In this document: positions 18,320 through 26,925 of the stretch, in pieces | Numbering within the stretch: the stretch's first letter is position 1 | How the letters are laid out: each line of letters opens with the position of its first letter | Assembly: GCF_040365005.1 (NCBI RefSeq) | Contig: NZ_BAABWV010000006.1 | Coordinates: 183,443 to 247,442, forward strand | Length of the DNA stretch: 64,000 nt | Reading direction: 5' to 3' | Source of the DNA: Antarcticimicrobium sp040365005 | GTDB taxonomy: Bacteria; Pseudomonadota; Alphaproteobacteria; Rhodobacterales; Rhodobacteraceae | Notes under the pieces: generated by a model | Seen by the model: the letters and a program-made list of their open reading frames with translations, nothing else | The model's database searches: none | What the model was told of the DNA's origin: nothing | Position numbers and translations under genes: made by a program

Positions 18320-19441
18320 ATGTCGAGACATGACCAATACCGCGAAGAGGTGGCCGGCCGGGCCAATGTCGAGGACACGCCCGAGCTGGTCGCCTATTAC
18401 GGCGACCTGAAAAAGAAGGGCGCCGGCGCGCTGTGGACCGTGGCGAACAAGATCGAGCCGTGGGAACCGGTCTCGAGCTCGGTGCCGATGTTGTGGCGCT
18501 ATGCTGACCTGCGGGCGGATGTCCTGCGCTCGCTCGACCTTGTGACGCCGGAAAAGGCCGGGCGTCGGGTGATCTATCTCGACAACCCGGGGCGCTCGGA
18601 CGTGGCCGCCGCCGTCGGCTGGATCTATGCCGGGCTACAGGTGATGCGCCCGGGCGAACGGGCCTCGGCGCATCGCCATTCGGCCAGCGCGATCCGCTTC
18701 ATCATGGAGGGCACCGGCGCCTATACGGTGGTGGACGGGCACAAGATGACGCTGGGCGCCAATGATTTCGTGCTGACCCCGAACGGCACCTGGCACGAGC
18801 ACGCGGTGGCCGAGGAAGGCAGCGAATGCATCTGGCAGGACGGGCTCGACATCCCCTTCGTCAACGCGATGGAGGCGAATTTCTACGAGGTGCACCCGGA
18901 CCTGCAACAGGCGGTGACCTACCCGGTCAACGACATGACCCGGACCTGGGGCAATCCCGGCCTGACCCCCGGCGGGGGCACATGGGAAAAGGGCTACAGC
19001 CCGCTGTTCAAATACGAATGGGACCGCACCCACGAGGCGCTGTTCAACCTGGCCGGGGCCAGCGACGGTTCACCCCATGACGGGGTGCTGATGGAATACG
19101 TGAACCCGGTGACCAACGGGCCGGTGATGCAGACGCTGGGCGCCAGCATGCAGATGCTGCGCCCCGGCGAGAAGACCAAGGCCCACCGCCATACCGGTAG
19201 CTACCTGTACCAGGTCTGCAAGGGGTCGGGGTACTCGGTGATCAACGGGCAGAGGTTTGACTGGTCCGAGCGCGACATCTTCTGCGTTCCCAGCTGGGCC
19301 TGGCACGAACATGCCAATGCCTCGGGCAGCGAAGAGGCCTGCCTGTTCTGTCTCAACGACCTTCCGGTGATGCGGGCTCTGGGCCTGTACCGGGAAGAAG
19401 CATTGGCCGAAAACGACGGGCATCAACCCGTGACCGCCTGA
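18320..19441 (+). CDS. gentisate 1,2-dioxygenase
   Basis: Fe(II) bicupin of 373 residues that opens the gentisate ring between C1 and C2, giving maleylpyruvate. The first cupin has the metal triad H118, H120 (AHRHSAS) and H159 (TWHEHA). The second cupin retains KAHRHTGSYLYQV and WAWHEHAN. The N-terminal ALWTVANKIEPWEP stretch and length are typical of the family. First gene of a plus-strand operon with a fumarylacetoacetase-family hydrolase 10 bases downstream. GAGGGAGG precedes the start. Confidence 0.94.
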   Translation: MSRHDQYREEVAGRANVEDTPELVAYYGDLKKKGAGALWTVANKIEPWEPVSSSVPMLWRYADLRADVLRSLDLVTPEKAGRRVIYLDNPGRSDVAAAVGWIYAGLQVMRPGERASAHRHSASAIRFIMEGTGAYTVVDGHKMTLGANDFVLTPNGTWHEHAVAEEGSECIWQDGLDIPFVNAMEANFYEVHPDLQQAVTYPVNDMTRTWGNPGLTPGGGTWEKGYSPLFKYEWDRTHEALFNLAGASDGSPHDGVLMEYVNPVTNGPVMQTLGASMQMLRPGEKTKAHRHTGSYLYQVCKGSGYSVINGQRFDWSERDIFCVPSWAWHEHANASGSEEACLFCLNDLPVMRALGLYREEALAENDGHQPVTA

Positions 19442-19451
19442 GGAGATCTAT

Positions 19452-20393
19452 ATGAAACTGGTGACTTTTCGCGCCGCGCCCGATGGTGCGGGCCGGCTGG
19501 GTGTGGTTCTGGACGACATCGTGGTGGATGTCGCGGGATTGGGGGCGGCGATCGGTCAGCCCCTGCCCGGCGCCATGCTGGAGCTGATCGACCTTGGCCG
19601 CCCCGGCCTCGACGCGCTGCGGGCGGTGATCGACGCGCAGAACGGCCTCTGGCCGATGGGCACGGCGCGGCCGCTGGCCAACGTGACCCTGCTGGCGCCG
19701 ATCCCGCGCCCGCGCAAGAACATCTTTGGCATCGGGCTGAACTATGCCGAGCATGTGGAGGAATCGAGCCGCTCGCTGGATACCGCCAAGGAGATGCCGA
19801 AGGAGCCGGTGATCTTTTCCAAGCCGCCAACCGCCGTCACCGGTCCCGGCGCGCCGGTGCAGCACGACATCACCATGACCAAACAGCTGGACTGGGAGGT
19901 GGAACTGGCGGTGATCCTCGGCAGCCGCGCCACCAAGGTGAGCGAGGCAGAGGCGATGGATCATGTCTGGGGCTACTCGGTGATGATCGACGTCTCGGCC
20001 CGCGACAACCGCCGCGCCGGGCAGTGGATCTATTCCAAGGGGATGGACAGCTATGCCCCCTTCGGACCCTGCATCGTGACGGCGGACGAGATCGCGGACC
20101 CGCACGGCCTTGACCTGTGGCTGACGGTGAACGGGGTCGAAAAACAACGCTCGAACACCAGGCACATGTATTTCAAGATCCCGGCGCTGATCGCGGATCT
20201 GAGCAAGGGCATCACGCTGGAGCCGGGCGACATCATCGCCACCGGCACGCCCGAGGGCGTCGGCGCCGGGCGCGATCCGCAGGAATGGCTCTGGCCCGGG
20301 GATATCATCGAGGCGGGCGTCGAGGGGATCGGTGCGTTGCGCAATCCGGTGGTGGCTGCCGGCCCGGCCGAGACCGGCGGGCAGCGCGGCTGA
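19452..20393 (+). CDS. fumarylacetoacetate hydrolase family protein (probable fumarylpyruvate hydrolase)
   Basis: FAH-fold hydrolase, 313 residues, with RKNIFGIGLNYAEHVEE, the metal-site region DWEVELAVILG, GYSVMIDVSARDNR and the closing SKGITLEPGDIIATGTPEGVG. FAH-family enzymes cleave C-C bonds of beta-diketo acids. Beside gentisate dioxygenase the expected substrate is fumarylpyruvate (to fumarate and pyruvate), or maleylpyruvate directly. No maleylpyruvate isomerase is visible in the window. Start ATG at 19452 with GAGGAG just upstream. Confidence 0.9.
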   Translation: MKLVTFRAAPDGAGRLGVVLDDIVVDVAGLGAAIGQPLPGAMLELIDLGRPGLDALRAVIDAQNGLWPMGTARPLANVTLLAPIPRPRKNIFGIGLNYAEHVEESSRSLDTAKEMPKEPVIFSKPPTAVTGPGAPVQHDITMTKQLDWEVELAVILGSRATKVSEAEAMDHVWGYSVMIDVSARDNRRAGQWIYSKGMDSYAPFGPCIVTADEIADPHGLDLWLTVNGVEKQRSNTRHMYFKIPALIADLSKGITLEPGDIIATGTPEGVGAGRDPQEWLWPGDIIEAGVEGIGALRNPVVAAGPAETGGQRG

Positions 20394-20403
20394 GCGGCGG
20401 GCC

Positions 20404-21036
20404 ATGTATTACGACTGCGCCGCGCACCCCGAGCAATTCGTCTACAAGCTGATGACCGCGACGGTGACGCCGCGGCCCATCGCCTGGGTCACCACGTGCT
20501 CGGAGGCCGGCGTGATCAACGCCGCGCCCTACAGTTTCTTCAACGTCATGGGGCATGAGCCGCCGACCGTGGCGCTGGGGCTGTTGCGCGACCCGGACAA
20601 GGGGCTGAAGGACACCGCCGAGAACATCATCGCCACGGGGGAGTTCGTGGTCAACCTCGTGGCGCGGCAGATGGCCGAGGCGATGAACGTCACCGCGATC
20701 AACGCCCCCCGCGACGTGAGCGAGGTGGAACTGGCCGGGCTGGCAACCGCCGCCAGCGCCAAGGTGTTCCCGCCGCGCCTGGCGCAGGCGCCGGTGTCGT
20801 TCGAATGCAGGCTGCACGCAGCGGTGATGACCGGGCCGAAACAGATGATCGCCATTGGCCGGGTGGTGGCGATCCATATCGCCGACCGCTTCCTGCTGGA
20901 CCCCGAGCGGGGCCACGTGGACACGCCCGCGCTGGACCTGATCGCACGGATGCACGGCAGCGGCTGGTACAAGGCCGGAGGCGAGATGTTCCAGATGGAT
21001 CGCCCGGCCTATGCGCCGCCGGGACAGGACGGATAG
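20404..21036 (+). CDS. flavin reductase family protein (FMN-binding split barrel)
   Basis: Protein of 210 residues with the flavin-reductase-like fold: TVTPRPIAWVTT near residue 20, AAPYSFFNVMGHEPP, and DTAENIIATGEFVVNL. These either reduce FMN for a partner monooxygenase or act as FMN-binding oxidoreductases. It closes the gentisate operon 10 bases after the hydrolase. I use the ATG at 20404 (GGCGGG just upstream); the frame is open further up but overlaps the hydrolase. A role in forming gentisate, by supplying reduced flavin to a hydroxylase encoded elsewhere, is an inference. Confidence 0.85.
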   Translation: MYYDCAAHPEQFVYKLMTATVTPRPIAWVTTCSEAGVINAAPYSFFNVMGHEPPTVALGLLRDPDKGLKDTAENIIATGEFVVNLVARQMAEAMNVTAINAPRDVSEVELAGLATAASAKVFPPRLAQAPVSFECRLHAAVMTGPKQMIAIGRVVAIHIADRFLLDPERGHVDTPALDLIARMHGSGWYKAGGEMFQMDRPAYAPPGQDG

Positions 21037-21059
21037 GGCGCCAAATCGTCGCGGCGCCC
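21036..21059 (+). terminator. hairpin after the gentisate operon
   Basis: GGGCGCC (21036-21042) and GGCGCCC (21053-21059) form a 7-bp stem directly after the stop codon. No U-run is present. Confidence 0.35.
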
Positions 21060-21314
21060 CGAGGAGTTGCGTGGCATCGTGGCGGACGGCGCCGGGCCGG
21101 ACCGCAACGGTTGATGGCTTGTACACGGCTTGTGCAGCCTGTCGCCCGCCGCGCGCCGGGGGGCATTTGTCCCACCGCCCGCCGCACCAGCACTTCCCTT
21201 TCCGGGGTGGCTTTCTTACCTTGAAACGGACTACCTCACCGGCGTGAGTCGCGCCGTGCGCGTTTCGCGATTTCTCGACAAACAACCGTTCTTTCAAAGG
21301 TGCGTCGACCCAAG

Positions 21315-22370
21315 ATGGATACCACGTTTCCCCTCGTTCCCCGCCGGGCGCTGAACCGCCTCATCGCCCGCCCTGCCGTTGCCTTCCTCTGCGCGCTTGC
21401 GCTTGCCCCTCTGGGCGCCCCCCCGGCCCAAGCAGAATCCCGTTTCGAAGCGCTTCTGGAAAAGTTCGGGAAACCCAGCCCGGACGCCGACATCTATCAT
21501 TCCAACGGCAGGATCGAGGCGCAGACGGTCGACGTGGCGACGAAATATGCCGGGCGGATTTCCACCGTATCGGTGGAAGAGGGAGACCTTCTGGCCGCCG
21601 GCGCGGAGATCGCGCAAATGGACACCGCCGACGCCGCCGCCAAGCTGAACGGGGCCAAGGCCGCGGTCCTGCGGGCCCGGGCCTCCAAGGCGGTCGCCGA
21701 GGCGACCCTGATGCAGGCCAACAGCACGCTTGACGTGGCGCAGACCAATTTCGAACGGGCCACCAAGCTGCACGACAGCGGCACCACCTCGCAAAGCGTC
21801 CTCGACGATGCCACCAATGCCCTGAACAGCGCCAAGGCCGCGGTCGCGATGGCCAAGGCCCAGATCAGCGATGCCGAGGCCTCGATCGCCGCCAGCGAGG
21901 CGCAGCAGCAACAGGTTCAGCTGATGCTGGACGACCTGACGATCCAGGCCCCGATCCGGGGCCGCGTGCTGTACCGGCTGCATGAGCCGGGCGAGGTGAT
22001 CGCCGCCGGATCCCCGGTCGTGACCATGCTGGACCTGACCGACGTCTACATGAACATCTATCTGCCCGCGACGGTGGTGGGGCCGCTCGCCATCGGCGAC
22101 GAGGCGCGACTGGTCCTCGACCCGATCCCCGACAAGGTGGTGCCGGCGCGGATCACCTTCATCTCGCCGCAGGCCCAGTTCACGCCGAAAAGCGTCGAAA
22201 CAACCGAGCAGCGCGAGGACCTGGTGTTCCGCGTCCAGTTGACGGTTCCGCGCGCGCTGCTTTCGGAGTTCGAGACCCAGATCAAGACCGGGGTGCGCGG
22301 GATCGGCTTCGTGCGGACCAATCCGACGGCGGACTGGCCCGAGCACCTTCGGACCGTCATCGCGGACTGA
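21315..22370 (+). CDS. HlyD/YhiI-like membrane fusion protein of ABC exporter
   Basis: Periplasmic adaptor of 351 residues with an N-terminal signal/anchor (Leu/Ala-rich run ending PPAQA near residue 41). It has a lipoyl-type beta domain (YAGRISTVSVEEGDLLAAGAEIAQMD), a long alpha-hairpin rich in Ala, Lys and Gln, and a second lipoyl half (APIRGRVLYRLHEPGEVIAAG). It is followed 4 bases later by the RbbA-like ABC protein and then a YhhJ-like permease, matching the E. coli yhiI-rbbA-yhhJ set. The start is uncertain: the ATG at 21315 gives a good signal peptide, while a GTG at 21300 is in frame. A CTCAC-CGGC-GTGAG dyad at 21235-21248 lies upstream. Confidence 0.9.
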   Translation: MDTTFPLVPRRALNRLIARPAVAFLCALALAPLGAPPAQAESRFEALLEKFGKPSPDADIYHSNGRIEAQTVDVATKYAGRISTVSVEEGDLLAAGAEIAQMDTADAAAKLNGAKAAVLRARASKAVAEATLMQANSTLDVAQTNFERATKLHDSGTTSQSVLDDATNALNSAKAAVAMAKAQISDAEASIAASEAQQQQVQLMLDDLTIQAPIRGRVLYRLHEPGEVIAAGSPVVTMLDLTDVYMNIYLPATVVGPLAIGDEARLVLDPIPDKVVPARITFISPQAQFTPKSVETTEQREDLVFRVQLTVPRALLSEFETQIKTGVRGIGFVRTNPTADWPEHLRTVIAD

Positions 22371-22374
22371 CCTG

Positions 22375-25086
22375 ATGGACCACGTTGCCCTGCTTCGCGG
22401 CGTATCGCACATCTACAACGCGCATGCCGCGCTGGATGATGTGTCCCTCAGCCTGCCGGCGGGGCAGATGCTGGGGCTGATCGGCCCGGACGGGGTGGGC
22501 AAGTCCACCCTGCTGGGGCTTGTCGCCGGCGTGCGCAAACTGCAGCACGGCGAGGTCACGGTGCTTGGCCATGACATCGGCGACCGGCACGCGCGCGCGG
22601 CGCTGGGGGCCCGGATCGCCTATATGCCGCAGGGCCTGGGGCGGAACCTCTATCCGACGCTGACGGTGCGCGAAAACCTCGACTTCTTCGGCCGGCTGTT
22701 CGGACAGGGCGCGCGCGAGCGTGCCGCGCGGATCGACATGTTGCTGGAGGCCACCGGGCTGGCCCCCTTCCCGGACCGGCCGGCGGGAAAGCTCTCGGGC
22801 GGGATGAAACAGAAACTCAGCCTGTGCTCGGCGCTGATCCACGATCCCGACCTGCTGATCCTCGACGAGCCGACGACCGGGGTCGACCCGCTGTCGCGCC
22901 AGCAGTTCTGGGACCTGATCGACCGCATCCGGGCCAACCTGAGCGACATGAGCGTGGTGGTCGCCACCGCCTACATGGAAGAGGCCGAACGGTTCGACTG
23001 GCTGGCAGCCATGAACGACGGGAAAGTTATCGCCACCGGCACGCCCGCCAAGCTGCGCACCGATACCGGCAGCAAGACGCTGGAAGAGGCCTTTGTCAAA
23101 CTGCTGCCCGGCTCTGCTGCACAGGACGCCGGCGTCACCCTGCGCCCCCGGGTCGCGCAGGACAACGCGGTTCCCGCGATCGAGGCGACGGGGCTGACCA
23201 AGCGCTTCGGCACCTTCACCGCCGTGGACGATGTCAGTTTCAACATTCCCGAAGGCGAGATTTTTGGCTTCATCGGCTCCAACGGCTGCGGCAAGTCCAC
23301 CACGATGAAAATGCTCACCGGCCTGCTGCCGCCCAGCGCCGGGAGTTCCATGCTGTTCGGCAAGCCACTGCGCGCCGGCGACATGCAGGCCCGGCAGGAC
23401 ATCGGGTATATGTCGCAGAGCTTCTCGCTCTATGGCGAGCTGACCGTGCGCCAGAACCTTGACCTGCACGCCAAGCTCTATGACCTTCCCTCTGACCGCC
23501 GCGCCGCGCGGGTGGCCGAGGTCATTGCCGAGTTCGATCTTGCCGATGTCACCACGGCGATGCCCGAAAGCCTGCCGCTTGGCATCCGCCAACGGCTGCA
23601 GCTGGCCGTCGCGGTGATCCACCGCCCGCGCATCCTGATTCTGGACGAACCCACCTCGGGCGTCGATCCGGTGGCGCGTGACAGTTTCTGGCGCAAGCTG
23701 ATCTCGCTCTCGCGGGACGATGGGGTGACGATCTTCATCTCGACCCACTTCATGAACGAGGCGGAACGCTGCGACCGGATTTCGCTCATGCATGCGGGGC
23801 GCGTGCTGGAGGTGGGATCGCCGTCCGAAATCGTCGAACACCACGGTGCGGCCACGCTGGAAGAGGCGTTCATCGAACGGCTGGAGGCCGAGGCCCCGCC
23901 GGACACAGGGACCGAGGAGGTCGCGGCCTTTCCGGTCACGGAAAAGTCGGAGGGGCGACTTCACACCGCCGCGACGCGGCTCTGGGCCTATTGCTGGCGC
24001 GAGGCGCTGGAACTGATGCGCGATCCGATCCGGATGTTCTTTGCGCTGGCGGGGCCGCTGATCCTGATGCTCACCATGGGGTTCGGGATTTCCTTTGACA
24101 TCGACGAGCTCAGCTTTGCGGTCAACGACCAGGACCGCAGCCCCGAAAGCCGCGCCCTGGCCGAGGCCTTCACCTCGATCCCGCAGTTCGAGGAAAAACC
24201 GGCGTTCTCCTCCATCGACGAGTTGAACGACCGGATGGGCAAGGGAGAACTGACCGTCGCGATAGAGATCCCCGACGGGTTCGGCAAGGCGCTGCACCAG
24301 GGCACGACCGTTCCGGAGATGTCGCTGTGGATCGACGGGTCGATGCCGTTCCGCGCGGAAACCGCGCGCGGCTATGCCGTGGGGGTCCTGACATGGTTCT
24401 CGGACCTGGTCGCAACCGAAACCGGCCAGAGCAGCACCAGCAGCGTCTCGATCGAAACCCGGTACATGTTCAACCAGGCGTTCAAGAGCGCCTATGCCAT
24501 GGTGCCCTCGATGCTGATGCTGATCCTGTTCCTGATCCCCGCGATCATGTCCACCATCAGCGTCGTGCGCGAGAAAGAGACCGGCACAATCGCCAATTTC
24601 CGTTCGACCCCGGTGCGACAAGTCGAATTTCTGGTCGGCAAACAGCTACCCTATATTGTGGTGGCGACCGTCAGTTTCTGGATGATGATGGCGCTGGGGC
24701 GCTGGATGTTCGAGCTTCCCTTCACCGGCTCGCTCGCGGCGCTGACGGTGGCCGCCCTGCTGTACGTCACCGCCACCACCGGGATCGGACAGCTGGTGTC
24801 CGCCTTTACCCGCACCCAGGTCGCCGCCGTCTTTGCCACTGCGGTCATCTCGATCATCCCGACGGTGAATTTCTCCGGCCTGATCACGCCGGTCTCGACG
24901 CTGGGGCCCTCGGCACGGGCCTTCGGCCTGTCCTTTCCCGGCGCGTGGTTCCAGCCGGTTTCGGTCGGCATCTACCTCAAAGGCTTTGGTTTCGGGGAAA
25001 TCGCGCTGAACCTGGTGGTGCTGGCACTGTTCTGCCTCGCCTATCTGTTGCTCGCCGCGCTGGCGCTGCACAAGCAGGAGGCCTGA
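22375..25086 (+). CDS. RbbA-like ABC transporter: two ATPase domains fused to an ABC-2 permease
   Basis: Polypeptide of 903 residues with two nucleotide-binding domains and a C-terminal membrane domain. ABC1: Walker A GPDGVGKST (about 36-44), signature KLSGGMKQK, Walker B LLILDEPTTGVDP. ABC2: GSNGCGKST (about 301), degenerate signature LPLGIRQRL, ILILDEPTSGVDP. The last 370 residues are an ABC-2 permease, with one N-terminal membrane span, a large periplasmic loop and a C-terminal membrane cluster containing STISVVREKETGTIANFRSTPV. The arrangement matches E. coli RbbA/YhiH, once described as ribosome-associated but encoded in an exporter operon. Substrate unknown; drug or envelope export is the usual inference. 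Confidence 0.93.
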   Translation: MDHVALLRGVSHIYNAHAALDDVSLSLPAGQMLGLIGPDGVGKSTLLGLVAGVRKLQHGEVTVLGHDIGDRHARAALGARIAYMPQGLGRNLYPTLTVRENLDFFGRLFGQGARERAARIDMLLEATGLAPFPDRPAGKLSGGMKQKLSLCSALIHDPDLLILDEPTTGVDPLSRQQFWDLIDRIRANLSDMSVVVATAYMEEAERFDWLAAMNDGKVIATGTPAKLRTDTGSKTLEEAFVKLLPGSAAQDAGVTLRPRVAQDNAVPAIEATGLTKRFGTFTAVDDVSFNIPEGEIFGFIGSNGCGKSTTMKMLTGLLPPSAGSSMLFGKPLRAGDMQARQDIGYMSQSFSLYGELTVRQNLDLHAKLYDLPSDRRAARVAEVIAEFDLADVTTAMPESLPLGIRQRLQLAVAVIHRPRILILDEPTSGVDPVARDSFWRKLISLSRDDGVTIFISTHFMNEAERCDRISLMHAGRVLEVGSPSEIVEHHGAATLEEAFIERLEAEAPPDTGTEEVAAFPVTEKSEGRLHTAATRLWAYCWREALELMRDPIRMFFALAGPLILMLTMGFGISFDIDELSFAVNDQDRSPESRALAEAFTSIPQFEEKPAFSSIDELNDRMGKGELTVAIEIPDGFGKALHQGTTVPEMSLWIDGSMPFRAETARGYAVGVLTWFSDLVATETGQSSTSSVSIETRYMFNQAFKSAYAMVPSMLMLILFLIPAIMSTISVVREKETGTIANFRSTPVRQVEFLVGKQLPYIVVATVSFWMMMALGRWMFELPFTGSLAALTVAALLYVTATTGIGQLVSAFTRTQVAAVFATAVISIIPTVNFSGLITPVSTLGPSARAFGLSFPGAWFQPVSVGIYLKGFGFGEIALNLVVLALFCLAYLLLAALALHKQEA

Positions 25087-25087
25087 G

Positions 25088-26206
25088 ATGCTCCGCTCGC
25101 TGCTCAACACCCTGCGCCTGACCATCAAGGAGTTGCGCGCCCTGCGCGGTGACAGGGTGATGATCGTGTTGATCATCTATATCTTCTCCCTTGCAGTCTG
25201 GATGGTATCGATGGCCGCCTCGACCGAGGTCAACGACCTCTCGGTTGCCGTGGTCGACGAGAATCACAGCCCGCTTTCGCTGCGGCTGATCGATTCGATC
25301 CAAGAGCCGCTTTTCGCCCCGCCCGCGCTGATCCCGCCGGAGACGGCAAAACAGGCGCAGATCGACGGAGAATACGTCATCGTCGTGAGCATCCCGCCGG
25401 ATTTCGAACAAGACCTGCGCGCGGGGCATGCGACCACGCTGCTGCTGTCGGTGGATGCGACGGCCGTGGCCTTTGCCGGCACTGGCGCGACCTATATGGC
25501 CTATTTGCTGTCGCAGGCGATCACCGACTACCTGCAACCGGGGACCGCGGACAGTTCGCTGGTCGATGTCGTCTTCCGCAACCGCTTCAATCCCAATCTG
25601 CGCGCTGCGTGGTTCAGTTCGGTGATGCAGTTGATGAACAACGTGACGATCCTGATGCTGATCCTGTCCGGCTCCTCGATGATCCGCGAACGCGAACATG
25701 GCACCATCGAACATGTCCTGGTGATGCCGGTGCGCCCGCATGAGATCGTGCTGTCCAAGATCCTGGCGACGGGGCTGGTGATCCTGGTCGCCTCGCTGGC
25801 CAGTCTGATCCTTGTGGTCGAGGGGGCGATGGGGGTGCCGGTGGCCGGGTCGCTCGGGCTCTATATCTTCGGCGCGGCGATCTATGTCGTGGCGGTGGGC
25901 TCGCTGGGCTTGATGCTGGCCAGCTTCACTCACAACATGGGCCAGTTCGGGCTGCTGGTGCTTCCGGTCATCGTCATCCTTCTCCTGCTCTCAGGGGGGC
26001 TGACACCGCTTGAGTCCATGCCCGACTGGCTGCGTTTCGTCATGCTTTGGGTCAACCCTTCGGCCCATTTCGCATCCTTCGCGCAATCGGTCCTCTACCG
26101 CGGCAGCGGCCTGTCCCTGGTCTATCCGGACCTGTTGGCGATTGTGGCGATGGCGGCTGTTTCGCTGACGCTGGTGCTGTCGCGGTTCCGCAAGATCCTG
26201 TCCTGA
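25088..26206 (+). CDS. YhhJ-like ABC-2 type permease
   Basis: Inner-membrane permease of 372 residues, starting 1 base after the RbbA-like stop. It has one N-terminal span (MIVLIIYIFSLAVWMV), a periplasmic domain of about 130 residues, and five C-terminal spans with the family motif SSMIREREHGTIEHVLVMPV before TM3. It should pair with the permease half of the RbbA-like protein and the HlyD-like adaptor to form an exporter reaching the outer membrane. No TolC gene is nearby. Confidence 0.92.
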   Translation: MLRSLLNTLRLTIKELRALRGDRVMIVLIIYIFSLAVWMVSMAASTEVNDLSVAVVDENHSPLSLRLIDSIQEPLFAPPALIPPETAKQAQIDGEYVIVVSIPPDFEQDLRAGHATTLLLSVDATAVAFAGTGATYMAYLLSQAITDYLQPGTADSSLVDVVFRNRFNPNLRAAWFSSVMQLMNNVTILMLILSGSSMIREREHGTIEHVLVMPVRPHEIVLSKILATGLVILVASLASLILVVEGAMGVPVAGSLGLYIFGAAIYVVAVGSLGLMLASFTHNMGQFGLLVLPVIVILLLLSGGLTPLESMPDWLRFVMLWVNPSAHFASFAQSVLYRGSGLSLVYPDLLAIVAMAAVSLTLVLSRFRKILS

Positions 26207-26299
26207 TCCGGACCGAACGGCGCCCGCCGAAAACGCCTGTTGATTGTGCAAACGCCGGGACCGGGAGAAACCAAGCCGCCCAATCATGCCCGGCGCGCC

Positions 26300-26341
26300 T
26301 TGACGGCATCACCGCCCGACTGTACCGACCAGACGGTACAG
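26300..26341 (+). promoter_or_regulatory. TetR operator and promoter of the RND operon
   Basis: The perfect inverted repeat CTGTACCG-ACCAGA-CGGTACAG (26320-26341) lies 14 bases before the TetR start. TTGACG at 26300-26305 with a -10 inside the left arm (TACCGA at 26323) would place the palindrome over the -10, the usual place for autorepression. Confidence 0.7.
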
Positions 26342-26355
26342 TAAAAGGCCGCCTC

Positions 26356-26925
26356 ATGTCCCCTGCCCCAGACCGCAACGCCCGCGACCGGATCCTTCAA
26401 GCCGCCGAGGCGGTGGCCCTGCGCGAAGGGGCGCGGCACCTGACCCTCGCGGCCGCCGCGAAGGAAGCCGGGGTCAGCAAGGGCGGGGTGCTCTATCACT
26501 TCCCGTCCAAGCACGCTCTGCTGGACGGGATGCTGCAGCGGTTCGTCGAAACGGTCGGCACGGAGATCGAAACCCACCGCGCCCGGTTCCGCGACCTTGC
26601 CAACCCGACCCTGCGCGCCGTCAACGCGACGATGCGGGCGCGGATGCAGGGGCCGGACAGCGTGCGAATCGCACTGGTCGCTTCGCACGCCGAAAGCCCC
26701 TCGACCAACGCCAAGCTGCGCGAGGTGTTTGCCAATCACTGGGAGAGGATCAAGGCCGAGACCGCCGACCCCGAGGGCGCGCTGACCATCTGGTGCGCCA
26801 TCGAGGGGCTCCAGTTCTTTTCCCTTTTCGACGTCTGGCCTGCCACCGACGAGCAGGCGCCAACCGTCGCCGACCGGATCGAGGCCCTGATTGATGCCCT
26901 GCCCGCCGCAACACGGAGCGCATGA
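26356..26925 (+). CDS. TetR family transcriptional repressor
   Basis: Protein of 189 residues. The N-terminal HTH (RDRILQAAEAVALREGARHL...EAGVSKGGVLYHFPSKHALL) is typical TetR, and the remainder is a helical ligand domain. It is the first gene of an operon with two RND adaptors and the pump; its TGA abuts the ATG of the first adaptor. I use the ATG at 26356 because upstream frame extension overlaps the ABC permease gene and lacks TetR similarity. A perfect palindrome directly upstream suggests autoregulation of the pump operon in response to an unidentified ligand. Confidence 0.92.
   Translation: MSPAPDRNARDRILQAAEAVALREGARHLTLAAAAKEAGVSKGGVLYHFPSKHALLDGMLQRFVETVGTEIETHRARFRDLANPTLRAVNATMRARMQGPDSVRIALVASHAESPSTNAKLREVFANHWERIKAETADPEGALTIWCAIEGLQFFSLFDVWPATDEQAPTVADRIEALIDALPAATRSA

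Noticed and set aside
22357..24621. A 754-codon minus-strand frame opposite the RbbA-like gene
   Set aside because: Shadow frame; the plus strand has two complete ABC ATPase domains.
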